NCBI GenBank assembly: GCA_964625745.1
Contig: CAZVCJ010000055.1
Span: 1 to 23,323 of the forward strand
Direction of reading: 5' to 3'
DNA: 23,323 nt
Origin: CAZVCJ01 sp964625745
Lineage (GTDB): Bacteria > Chloroflexota > Anaerolineae > VGOG01
In this document: positions 1 through 6,718 of the stretch, piece by piece
Layout of the letters: every line of letters begins with the position of its first letter
Numbering within the stretch: position 1 is the stretch's first letter
Translations under genes and position numbers: made by a program
The notes under the pieces: generated by a model
Told to the model about the DNA's origin: nothing
The model's input: only the letters and a program-made list of their open reading frames with translations
Database searches by the model: none

Positions 1-44
1 AAAGTAGGGATATATGGCAAGGCCCTGAAAGGTCCTATTGCCAT

Positions 45-137
45 CTACTGATACTCGTCTTGCCCGATCTCGATCCAGCCTTGGGTGGTAACCCAATGAG
101 CAATGTTAGGATAGGTTTTTGAGAATTGACTTTTCAT
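45..137 (-). pseudogene. Truncated copy of the small unknown gene family (copy 1)
   Basis: Reading leftward from an ATG at 137, the first 29 codons match the two fuller copies at 5023-5232 and 6204-6512 almost residue for residue (MKSQFSKTYPNIAHWV, then the GWIEIGQDEY block). One foreign codon and a TAG at 45-47 follow. Similarity ends abruptly near position 51, so the second half (the LVRALDEGG..W part) was lost by a rearrangement, not by point mutation. The DNA match also covers the leader just upstream of the start (CAAGCCTATG). Function of the family is unknown to me. It is very unlikely to give a working protein. Confidence 0.7.
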
Positions 138-189
138 AGGCTTGTCTTGCCGACCTTTCTGAGAGTAATCGCTGGCATATTCGCAGCCT

Positions 190-366
190 CTACACCTCAA
201 ACGTGAGACGTAGGTTGGCTCCCTGATGTGGCCCCTCTTGTTGGATCAGGCGGACGCTTTCGTGTTGCTCGAACTTGGCAACTGCAAGAGGGGCACAGAC
301 CGCTGGCATTCGGTTGTTCAATCCCGTTGCCTTGTGAACGTTGCCTGCTCGCAGATCACCCCAAGC
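190..366 (-). pseudogene. In-frame continuation of the 367-657 gene beyond a TGA
   Basis: Directly after the TGA at 367-369, in the same frame, come 58 sense codons before a TAG at 190-192. The translation looks like a real protein end: TGLNNRMPAVCAPLAVAKF, then EQHESVRLIQQEG, ending in LRLTFEV. The simplest reading is a nonsense mutation (for example TGG or CGA to TGA) that split one gene. Alternatives are a separate tiny gene starting at the internal ATG (codon 20 after the TGA, giving 39 residues) or programmed readthrough; nothing seen supports selenocysteine insertion. Confidence concerns this being former coding sequence, not a named function. Confidence 0.5.
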
Positions 367-657
367 TCAATGCTTCTCATAACTCTTGATTAGTGAGCTA
401 CAAGGCGAATGGCACCGATCTCGGTTCACGCCAGTCGTCAACTGCTTGACGCGCCTGCCAATGTACTGGTTGACCACGTGCTGGCCATTCTTCCCCTCTG
501 CATCGATTTCCCGCATGACGCGGCAATACAGCGCGTACCGCTCAGGGCTCCCTTCAATCGTCACAAAGACCCGATCGGTGATGTCTGTGGGCCATGTCGG
601 CCCATAGTCGCGCAGAATCTCCTGTAGCAACCTCTCGATATCTTGCAGCATGCTCAT
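367..657 (-). CDS. Small unknown protein, third gene of the helicase-nuclease operon
   Basis: A 96-residue protein whose start lies 21 bp after the stop of the helicase-nuclease gene, so it is probably translated from the same mRNA. A GAGAGGAG stretch precedes the ATG at 657; a second ATG two codons later (651) has better spacing. The protein begins with an amphipathic helix (MLQDIERLLQEIL) and has a basic second half (NQYIGRRVKQLTTGVNRDRCH). I do not recognise the family. After the TGA at 367-369 the same frame stays open for 58 more protein-like codons, so this may be the front part of a broken gene of about 155 residues; see the next entry. It could equally be a complete short protein that ends at KSYEKH. 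Confidence 0.6.
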   Translation of the reverse strand: MSMLQDIERLLQEILRDYGPTWPTDITDRVFVTIEGSPERYALYCRVMREIDAEGKNGQHVVNQYIGRRVKQLTTGVNRDRCHSPCSSLIKSYEKH

Positions 658-678
658 TCACTCCTCTCAGCCGGTTTC

Positions 679-3555
679 TCAATCACCGGCGTTTCGTTTC
701 AGGATATCCTTGACTTGGCTTGGCTGCTTACACGGCTCGAACTCCCACCGCCCCATCTGTCCCCAGTGAGTCACCGCCTTGGCCCAACGGCGGGCGGCTT
801 CGTACTTGGCGCGATCTTGCTCCTTCTCATATCCCTTAACTTCGAGCATCAGCATGGTTCTGTTGGTTAAGCGGACGAGAAAGTCGGGTAGGAAGTCATG
901 CTGGGCACCGGCATAGTCGTAGGGGATGGCAAGGTCCAGGTGGTCGTTGCGGGCGTAGGCTTGCACCAGCGGCGATGTCTCCAGGTAGAAAGCGGTCGAA
1001 CTCTCCCAGGTCTTGGCATCCAGCACGACGTGGCTGATGTGGCTCTTAATGGTCGCCCGGCAAGGACGCACAGTTCGGAAAAGCACTTCCGAAGTAGAGC
1101 CGCGCGGCCGGAAGCGCTCGATGACTGGTAGCAGTGGTACTTCGCCTTGGGCATCGTCGGGCAGTACGGCGGTTGTCAACCGTTCGACTATCAGTTGGAC
1201 GTACTTCTCCAGTCCGATCTCACGCCGGTCGGCAATCCCGTAGTCTACCCTGCGGTCCAGGTAGGCCCGCACTGCCTTCAGAACCTGGGTAAAGAGTAGA
1301 TGGCGCGCGTGATACTGGAATTCCCGGCTGCCAACCAGCGAGTTGGTAATGCGTCGAGCGATCTCGTATTCAATCTGTTGCACGCGCACGGTCTCGTAGA
1401 ACTCGGCGCGGGTCTGGATTACTGCCTCCCCCGGCCCGGCCAGACTGGGGGCGCCGGTCCGATAACCAACCTGTGCCCGCGAAATGACCTCGGTCGGTTC
1501 CTTGGTTGGCTCGACGGTCAGCGGCTCGACAGCGTCAACGTCCACCCGGATGCGATCCCGCACTTCAAAGACGTACCCTTCGACGCGGGGGAACTCGATC
1601 TTGAACTCGGATTCGCGCTCCTTGAGTGCCTGTACCAGGGTAGTCTCCTTTGGCGACGGCGAGGGGCCACTCGGCTTCTTCTTGACCGGGATCACCTCGA
1701 AGGGGATGCCGTATATATCCACGTATTCCTCGACGCTAAAGTCATCGTAGTTCATGCGTCGCAGTCCGCGCCCAACTACCTGCTCGCACAGCAATTGCGA
1801 CTGGAAGGCACGCAAGCCCAGGATTTGGGTCACGTTGTGCGCGTCCCAGCCCTCGGTGAGCATACCCACCGAGACCACGCAGCGTACCCCCTCGCCCGGT
1901 TCGTCCTTCTTACCCACTGTCGCCACTTTGCGCCGCAGGGCCTCGGCTGCCTCCTGACGTGTGACGCCTTCTCGCGCCTGCTCTGCCTCGTCGAGCAACT
2001 TGGAGTCAATGCGTAGCGTTACCTCTTGTCCTGGCTGGTTTTGCAGCAACTCGGGGAAGACACGCCCCTGCTCGGCGATGAACTCATGGAGCACGCTGGC
2101 GATACTGGTGTTGTCACAGACGGCGATCATCGCCGGCGGCACATCATAGCCCTGGGTCTCCCACTCCTCAAATTTGCGCTTCCACTCGCCGGCTAGTTGT
2201 TGTAGCGCTCCCTCGGCCTCGCGGACGACAGCCTCCGGCTTGGGCTTGCGTCGAGCTTTGGCGCGTTCTTTTGGGGGGAGGGCCTGGTTGATCGCCTCCC
2301 ACAGGCGGAAGTACTTGGGGATGGGCTGACCGGTGTCGTCGGCCACCGGCACACGGGGAATCTTGACGATCCCGCTCTCAATGGCGTCTACGAGGCCAAA
2401 GTCGGAGACAAGCCAGGGGAACGGGGAGCCCTCTTCGTAGCCACTGCCCTGGATGTAGAACGGCGTGGCCGAAAGGTCCATGCAGAAGTTGATGCCGCGC
2501 GCCGCGTTGATGCGGTCCAACCCACTGACCCAGACTGTAGCCTGTTCCTTTTCCGCTTTGAGCTGGCGCTTTTCGGCGGCGCTCAGATACTTGGTAGCCT
2601 CTGTGTCTACCTCGTAGGGAGCCGGACGGTAGGCGTGGTGGGCTTCGTCGTTGAGCACCAGGATGTTCTTCTTGCTGCCTAGATCGCGTAACACCCGGTT
2701 AGCAAATGCCTTGTCGCTCTCCTCCCCGCGCTGAACTACGCTCCGCTTGCGACTGTCGTCCTCCGGGGCCAGCGCGTGCCAGTTGGTGATGTAGATACGG
2801 GCCTGTCCCAGTACGTCGAGCAACCCGCGCGGCACCACATCGAACGCCTCGTAGTAGTTGCCCCGCTCGCCGGGGATGAGCGCTCGCTCCGGCTCTTTTA
2901 ATGCGCTGCGATTCTCGCCCGGCTGAGCGACTGCGCCGCCTAGCCGCTCTCGTACCGTCAGATTGGGACAGAGCACCAGGATGGCGTCCGAAAAGCGGCG
3001 ATCCTGAGGATTCTGCACCTTGTTCATCACCGACCAGGCGATGAGCATGGCCATCACCACAGTCTTGCCAGAGCCGGTAGCCATCTTTAGGCCGTAGCGG
3101 GTCAGGGGATTGTAGCCTTTGAGCAGGCTGGCTTCGTCGAGGGGCTGATCTTGGGGTATCCGCAATCCGCGTCGTTGTGCGGCGTGGACCTCGGTCAGCC
3201 AGATGACGGTCTCAGCAGCCTCGCGTTGGCAGAAGAACAGTTTGCGCTCCCGTCCCGGGCGGTTCCAGTAGGTCAGCAGTTGACGGGTGATAGGGGTGAC
3301 GCCGGTATAGCCCGCCTTGCGCCATTCGCCGACGCGATGGCGTATGGTGTTGACCAGTTCCAACTGCACGAACTGCTCTTCGGCCAGGAATGATAATTGA
3401 CGCTCGTCAGGGCGACGGCGGGCGCGGAAGTAGTAGCCCGCCGGGCGACGGCCCTCCATCACCACCGGCTGGCCCGAATCCGGCTCGTAGATCCAGTAAC
3501 GGGTCGGCTCTTCGAAAGGGTCGTTGAGGATGGGTTGGTCAACAGCGAGGTTCAT
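679..3555 (-). CDS. Helicase-nuclease, type III restriction Res-like
   Basis: A 958-residue SF2 helicase fused to a nuclease. Visible motifs in order: Walker A ATGSGKT (about 159-165), DEAH box LNDEAHHAY (303-306), motif III LSATPFY (about 361-367), a motif V-like TEGWDAHNVTQ and motif VI QVVGRGLRR. Near the C-terminus a PD-(D/E)XK site reads PDFLV (D891) with LEVKG (E905, K907). This layout is that of restriction Res subunits, which translocate on DNA and cleave it; the large stand-alone Res-like restriction enzymes are the nearest relatives I can name. The start overlaps the stop of the AlbA/GHKL gene by ATGA, indicating coupled translation. No DNA methyltransferase lies in the window, so classical modification-dependent self-protection is not visible. 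All motifs look intact. Function in phage or plasmid defence is inferred from family and context. Confidence 0.9.
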   Translation of the reverse strand: MNLAVDQPILNDPFEEPTRYWIYEPDSGQPVVMEGRRPAGYYFRARRRPDERQLSFLAEEQFVQLELVNTIRHRVGEWRKAGYTGVTPITRQLLTYWNRPGRERKLFFCQREAAETVIWLTEVHAAQRRGLRIPQDQPLDEASLLKGYNPLTRYGLKMATGSGKTVVMAMLIAWSVMNKVQNPQDRRFSDAILVLCPNLTVRERLGGAVAQPGENRSALKEPERALIPGERGNYYEAFDVVPRGLLDVLGQARIYITNWHALAPEDDSRKRSVVQRGEESDKAFANRVLRDLGSKKNILVLNDEAHHAYRPAPYEVDTEATKYLSAAEKRQLKAEKEQATVWVSGLDRINAARGINFCMDLSATPFYIQGSGYEEGSPFPWLVSDFGLVDAIESGIVKIPRVPVADDTGQPIPKYFRLWEAINQALPPKERAKARRKPKPEAVVREAEGALQQLAGEWKRKFEEWETQGYDVPPAMIAVCDNTSIASVLHEFIAEQGRVFPELLQNQPGQEVTLRIDSKLLDEAEQAREGVTRQEAAEALRRKVATVGKKDEPGEGVRCVVSVGMLTEGWDAHNVTQILGLRAFQSQLLCEQVVGRGLRRMNYDDFSVEEYVDIYGIPFEVIPVKKKPSGPSPSPKETTLVQALKERESEFKIEFPRVEGYVFEVRDRIRVDVDAVEPLTVEPTKEPTEVISRAQVGYRTGAPSLAGPGEAVIQTRAEFYETVRVQQIEYEIARRITNSLVGSREFQYHARHLLFTQVLKAVRAYLDRRVDYGIADRREIGLEKYVQLIVERLTTAVLPDDAQGEVPLLPVIERFRPRGSTSEVLFRTVRPCRATIKSHISHVVLDAKTWESSTAFYLETSPLVQAYARNDHLDLAIPYDYAGAQHDFLPDFLVRLTNRTMLMLEVKGYEKEQDRAKYEAARRWAKAVTHWGQMGRWEFEPCKQPSQVKDILKRNAGD

Positions 3556-4829
3556 GATTCCACCTTCTTGCTCTCTGCCCGTCTGAGGATTAACTTCAGG
3601 GCCTCAGGCTGGGGGAGCAACTCCACGTCTCCACCCAGGGCGCGCGTTTCACGCACCAGCATCAAGAAGCCCTCGCCCCGTGATTCCATCAATGCTCTAC
3701 CGGTAATCGGGCTCTCGTAGTCACGCAAGAATCCAGTCAGCGCCTGGTTGCGACGGTAGGGCTGTGCTCCGGCGAACAGGTTTTCGGGGCGCAACGTGTT
3801 GTGCAAGCCACCGGGATTAGAAATCTCGATGCGATCATCAAAGACCATCACGCGCACATTGGAGCCTGACAGTTGGTAGTCCCGGTGAACGACAGCGTTT
3901 ACAATCGCCTCGTGAACGGCGCGCAGTGAGAAGGCTGGGTGGTCCAGTCGCCCTTCGTGTGTTTTCTCGGCCGCTACAGGGATATACCGTTCCACAAAGC
4001 GCGTGGCTTCGACTATCTGCTCTGGCACCGGCCCTTCGAACAGCTTGCTGTCCAGTTGCGCGTTGGCGTCGGCTACGTGGCCTCGATAGAGCACACACTG
4101 TACGAACGCGCCCGGTAGATAAGTCGTAATCGGGGCGCGGCCCAAGAGCAGTAACCCAACCACTGTGGGAGCGACCTGGCCGTTGTCCAGACGGGCAGCC
4201 AGGTTGAGATTGACCAATCGAAACTCCGCCCATGATGCTTCTATGCTGTCCTCAGGGCCGAAACGATGTTGGCAATAGTCTCCAAACAGATTCATGTCCA
4301 GCGCGCTCAGATCAACTGTGGGTATAGCGCGTTCTTCAAAAGGCTGTCCCATCTGCCGCCGCTCCAGCAGCCTCGCCAACTGGTCGGGCCGCAGGTCTTG
4401 CTTGTGAGAACCTATGGGTGTCATCCAACGACCGCCGGAGGTCCGGTGCACGTAGGGGCTCTTGGGCACGGCTACTTTCAGGCAGAGGTGAGTCGTTTCT
4501 GATGCATCCGCGAGCTGCTTCCAATCGGGGATGATATACACCGGCGGCTCGCAATTGTGCTGAGAGATGTTCACTACCCACTGTTCCAACAGATCTGCCT
4601 TATGCGGATCCACACCAACTATCTCTCGACTATCGTTGACTCCAAAGATCAAGACGCCTCCCTCGGTATTGGCAAAGGAACAGAACACGCGCGCAATGCC
4701 CTCGGACGCTCTGGCCCTTTCACCTGTGAACTGTGGAGAGTTGCCTCTGAAAACGACTTCCTTGAATTCGAGATAGGCATCCTCGCCGGCAGCGATTTCG
4801 GCCAGGAGTTCAGATGTGGTATCGTACAT
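3552..4829 (-). CDS. AlbA_2 / GHKL-type ATP-binding protein
   Basis: A 425-residue protein. The N-terminal AlbA_2 (Schlafen-like, 'divergent AAA_4') domain is seen as YLEFKEVVFRG (about 19-29) followed by GIARVFCSFANTEGGVLIFGV. The C-terminal half carries a GHKL-type ATP site of the kind in RecG-like/HATPase_c_4 proteins: N-box EAIVNAVVHRDY, then IEISNPGG and a late GEGF. A strong AAGGAGGT Shine-Dalgarno five bases before the ATG fixes the start at 4829. It is the first gene of the operon and overlaps the helicase-nuclease by ATGA. AlbA_2/GHKL proteins are often regulators or nucleic-acid-binding partners in defence loci; here a partner or controller role for the helicase-nuclease is inferred, not shown. 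Confidence 0.85.
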   Translation of the reverse strand: MYDTTSELLAEIAAGEDAYLEFKEVVFRGNSPQFTGERARASEGIARVFCSFANTEGGVLIFGVNDSREIVGVDPHKADLLEQWVVNISQHNCEPPVYIIPDWKQLADASETTHLCLKVAVPKSPYVHRTSGGRWMTPIGSHKQDLRPDQLARLLERRQMGQPFEERAIPTVDLSALDMNLFGDYCQHRFGPEDSIEASWAEFRLVNLNLAARLDNGQVAPTVVGLLLLGRAPITTYLPGAFVQCVLYRGHVADANAQLDSKLFEGPVPEQIVEATRFVERYIPVAAEKTHEGRLDHPAFSLRAVHEAIVNAVVHRDYQLSGSNVRVMVFDDRIEISNPGGLHNTLRPENLFAGAQPYRRNQALTGFLRDYESPITGRALMESRGEGFLMLVRETRALGGDVELLPQPEALKLILRRAESKKVES

Positions 4830-5022
4830 ACGCTACCTCCTTCTTCTCTCACAATCGTAGTCCGTACGGGTTTACCGATTTGTCCAACAACCAAAGACTC
4901 GACACACGACCAGGACCGGCAGCAAAAGGATTCTCGATCAGTGGGTCGGCTGCAGCGAGTTGGTAAACGCGCCCATGTTGGGAAAGTACAGTTATTGTTG
5001 CTAGCGAGACCTTCTTGCCCGG
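4830..5022. other. Intergenic region ahead of the AlbA/helicase operon
   Basis: About 190 bp between the small gene at 5023-5232 and the AlbA gene. It must hold the leader of the leftward operon, and its last bases form the Shine-Dalgarno of that gene. I see no convincing sigma-70 pair, hairpin terminator or further reading frame. Confidence 0.5.
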
Positions 5023-5255
5023 TTATTCTAGCCACTCAGCGAGTTCCATCTCCAAAGCCTGCAAAGCCTCATCTACGGTTTCATGGTCATCACTGCTCTC
5101 CCAGACCATGCCACCTTCATCAAGCGCTCTCACTAATGAGGTGCTATACTCGTCTTGGCCGATTTCGATCCAGCCTTGGGTGGTAACCCAGTGAGCAATG
5201 TTGGGATAGATTTCTGAGAACTGGCTCTTCATAGGTTTATCCTCCCGTCTCTTTG
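5017..5255 (-). repeat. Direct repeat, middle copy (small gene plus flanks)
   Basis: The DNA of the small gene with its 3' edge and leader is repeated in the same orientation near 6291-6535 and in part at 45-140. Matching blocks include CGATCCAGCCTTGGGTG and GCTATACTCGTCTTGGCC. Equivalent points in the two full copies are 1280 bp apart (start codons 5232 and 6512), so recombination between them would remove one small gene and the DUF433/DUF5615 cassette. Confidence 0.75.
5023..5232 (-). CDS. Small conserved protein of unknown function (copy 2, intact)
   Basis: A 69-residue acidic protein beginning MKSQFSEIYPNIAHWV and containing GWIEIGQDEYSTSLVRALDE, then a DDHETVDEALQALEMEL helix ending EWLE. 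A GGGAGGAT Shine-Dalgarno eight bases upstream supports the ATG at 5232. The length, with no extra tail, suggests this is the ancestral form; the copy at 6204-6512 lost the stop and the copy at 45-137 is truncated. The acidic, HTH-free composition gives no clear function. It lies between the AlbA/helicase operon and the DUF433 cassette, in the same orientation. I recall similar short proteins as unannotated genes in other bacteria but cannot name a family. Confidence 0.75.
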   Translation of the reverse strand: MKSQFSEIYPNIAHWVTTQGWIEIGQDEYSTSLVRALDEGGMVWESSDDHETVDEALQALEMELAEWLE

Positions 5256-5258
5256 AGG

Positions 5259-5585
5259 CTAATTATGGTAAGACCAGCAATCCCGTTCTGGGAAGTGGAC
5301 GAAGCCACGTTCGTCAATGGTCAGATCGTGCTGCTCAGCCAGGTATTCCATCCGACCCTCGCGTATCTCACGCTCGATTTCGTCCTGGTGATCCAGGTAG
5401 TAACCGATAGCATCGTGTACCCAGGAAGGATGCAGATGAGGGTAACTCTCCAGGATTTCGTCAACGGTATCGCCGGCTTTGTAGAGGCCAGCGATCAGAG
5501 ACACGGTGATCCCCGTCCCGCGAATGATGGGCCGCCCTCCTCGTTTTCCAGGAACGCGGGTGATGTAGGGACGTTCAGCGCTCAT
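5259..5585 (-). CDS. DUF433 protein, second antitoxin-like gene of the cassette
   Basis: A 108-residue DUF433 protein. The hallmark GRPIIRGTGITVSLIAGLY followed by TVDEILESYPHL is the helix-turn-helix core of this family, which is generally regarded as the antitoxin or DNA-binding partner of DUF5615 PIN-like toxins. I chose the ATG at 5585 because it overlaps the TGA of the toxin gene (ATGA, 5582-5585); an upstream in-frame ATG at 5630 would lie inside the toxin gene. The C-terminal tail (EREIREGRMEYLAEQHDLTI and on to a WSYHN end) is longer than in the first DUF433 protein and could be the toxin-binding part. It is more divergent from the other copy than a recent duplicate would be. Confidence 0.85.
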   Translation of the reverse strand: MSAERPYITRVPGKRGGRPIIRGTGITVSLIAGLYKAGDTVDEILESYPHLHPSWVHDAIGYYLDHQDEIEREIREGRMEYLAEQHDLTIDERGFVHFPERDCWSYHN

Positions 5586-5944
5586 CCTTCTTCGCCCCGG
5601 ATCCTCACGCGAGCTTCCTTGATGATCCATAGGTGATGTCTAACCGGCTCCCGTGTTATCAGTGGAATTACCCGGCGGAAGACAGCAAGGAGATGACGCT
5701 TATCCTGCCGACGCACGCGGAGCACCATTAACCCCGGAAATCGCTGCGGTGGATAAGTGCGAACATCCGCAAAATCCAGGTCCAGTGTGACCAGGGCTCG
5801 CCCCTCCTGCAAACATGCCTCAATGATGTGGAGGTCGTCCTCACCTCTCAGCTCCTGGTCCACGACCGTTGTGGCATCATGGTGAGCCGACCGGAGAAGA
5901 TCGGCCATCTCCACGGGCAGGTTCTCATCAATCTTGAACTTCAT
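5582..5944 (-). CDS. DUF5615 PIN-like toxin
   Basis: A 120-residue protein of the DUF5615 (Mut7-C-like PIN) family. It starts MKFKIDENLP, with the conserved acidic pair D6/E7, and has the second signature LVTLDLDFAD (D55, D57, D60); these acidic residues should form the metal site of a PIN-type ribonuclease. A TAGGAG Shine-Dalgarno seven bases before the ATG lies inside the preceding DUF433 gene. It overlaps both flanking DUF433 genes by ATGA, so the three are translated as a unit. RNase toxin activity is inferred from the family. Confidence 0.87.
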   Translation of the reverse strand: MKFKIDENLPVEMADLLRSAHHDATTVVDQELRGEDDLHIIEACLQEGRALVTLDLDFADVRTYPPQRFPGLMVLRVRRQDKRHLLAVFRRVIPLITREPVRHHLWIIKEARVRIRGEEG

Positions 5945-6180
5945 GCGGGGGCTCCTACTGTCACCAGAACGATGCGTTCGCGCGCCAGTTCTGCCGCATA
6001 AGCGATAGCGGCCTGAACATCTTGCAGACTCAGCGAGGGATAGCTTGTCAGGATTTCTTCTGGACTGACACCTGCAGCCAGATTATCCAAGACGACCGAA
6101 ACCATTATCCGCGTGCCCTTGATGCAGGCTTTGCCATGACAAACCAAAGGGTCTACCGAGATTCGTTCTTGCCAGTTCAT
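5941..6180 (-). CDS. DUF433 antitoxin, first gene of the cassette
   Basis: A 79-residue DUF433 protein: RISVDPLVCHGKACIKGTRI, then VVLDNLAAGVSPEEILTSYP, the typical form of this winged-HTH antitoxin. The start at 6180 is decided by GGAGG seven bases upstream; an ATG nine codons earlier has no such site. The TGA overlaps the DUF5615 start (ATGA). As the first gene it is the usual antitoxin partner of the PIN-like protein and probably represses the cassette promoter. No operator was identified. Confidence 0.88.
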   Translation of the reverse strand: MNWQERISVDPLVCHGKACIKGTRIMVSVVLDNLAAGVSPEEILTSYPSLSLQDVQAAIAYAAELARERIVLVTVGAPA

Positions 6181-6203
6181 TCCTTGACCTCCATTGTTGA
6201 GCT

Positions 6204-6512
6204 TCACCTATTGTGCACCTTCCTCACCCCGCCGCCTTCCAGCCATTCGCGCGCACGGGAGCCGTTCTGCTCAGAATTTGGATCTACTGATTCTGTACCC
6301 GATTGTTCTAACCACTCGGTCAGTTCTATCTCCAAAGCCTGCAGAGCCTCATCCACAGTTTCGTGGTCGTCACTGCTCTCCCAGATCAGGCCGCCTTCAT
6401 CAAGCGCTCTCACCAATGAGGTGCTATACTCGTCTTGGCCGATTTCGATCCAGCCTTGGGTGTTGACCCAATGGGCAATGTTAGGGTACACTTTTGAGAA
6501 CTGGTTTTCCAT
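6204..6512 (-). CDS. Small conserved protein of unknown function (copy 3, extended by stop loss)
   Basis: A 102-residue product. The first 69 residues match the intact copy at 5023-5232 closely (QFSKVYPNIAHWVNTQGW, then EALQALEIELTEWLE). Where that copy has a TAA after EWLE, this one has CAA, so translation runs on for 33 residues of low-complexity, apparently non-homologous sequence and ends 23 bp before the DUF433 start. The extra tail is therefore probably recent. A weak AAGGAT lies upstream of the ATG. Whether the extended product is stable is unknown. Confidence 0.65.
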   Translation of the reverse strand: MENQFSKVYPNIAHWVNTQGWIEIGQDEYSTSLVRALDEGGLIWESSDDHETVDEALQALEIELTEWLEQSGTESVDPNSEQNGSRAREWLEGGGVRKVHNR

Positions 6513-6535
6513 AGGCTTGTCTTACCATCCTTTTG
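6291..6535 (-). repeat. Direct repeat, right copy (small gene plus flanks)
   Basis: Second full copy of the repeated small-gene segment. Similarity with 5017-5255 starts just beyond the former stop codon and ends in the leader, where both read TTTTGAGGCT/TCTTTGAGGCT followed by GATTGTGGTA/AATTATGGTA. Confidence 0.7.
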
Positions 6536-6584
6536 AGGCTGATTGTGGTAGGGTCGCCAGTTGCCCAATAGCCCCCGCACAGAC

Positions 6585-6607
6585 CTGTACTGAGTTTGTC
6601 GAACTAT
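6585..6607. repeat. Fragment of a TTCGACAAACTCAG-type dispersed repeat
   Basis: On the minus strand this reads GTTCGACAAACTCAGTACAGG, related to the TTCGACARGCTCAGGAC units found inside the genes at 10991-11022 and 16811-16852. It lies in a 206-bp gap between the small gene and the UvrD helicase in which I see no other feature. Confidence 0.5.
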
Positions 6608-6718
6608 CCCGTTTTACCCAACCGCTTTGACAAATGCATCAAATAAGCCCAGGTCCTTGTACTGATCGAACTTTTCATCCAATGTGAGGTACACTTGTGT
6701 GCTAGTACTGATGCTAAT

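Noticed and set aside
1300..2016. 238-codon open frame on the plus strand
   Set aside because: Opposite the helicase-nuclease gene, whose helicase motifs lie on the minus strand; it has no motif of its own.
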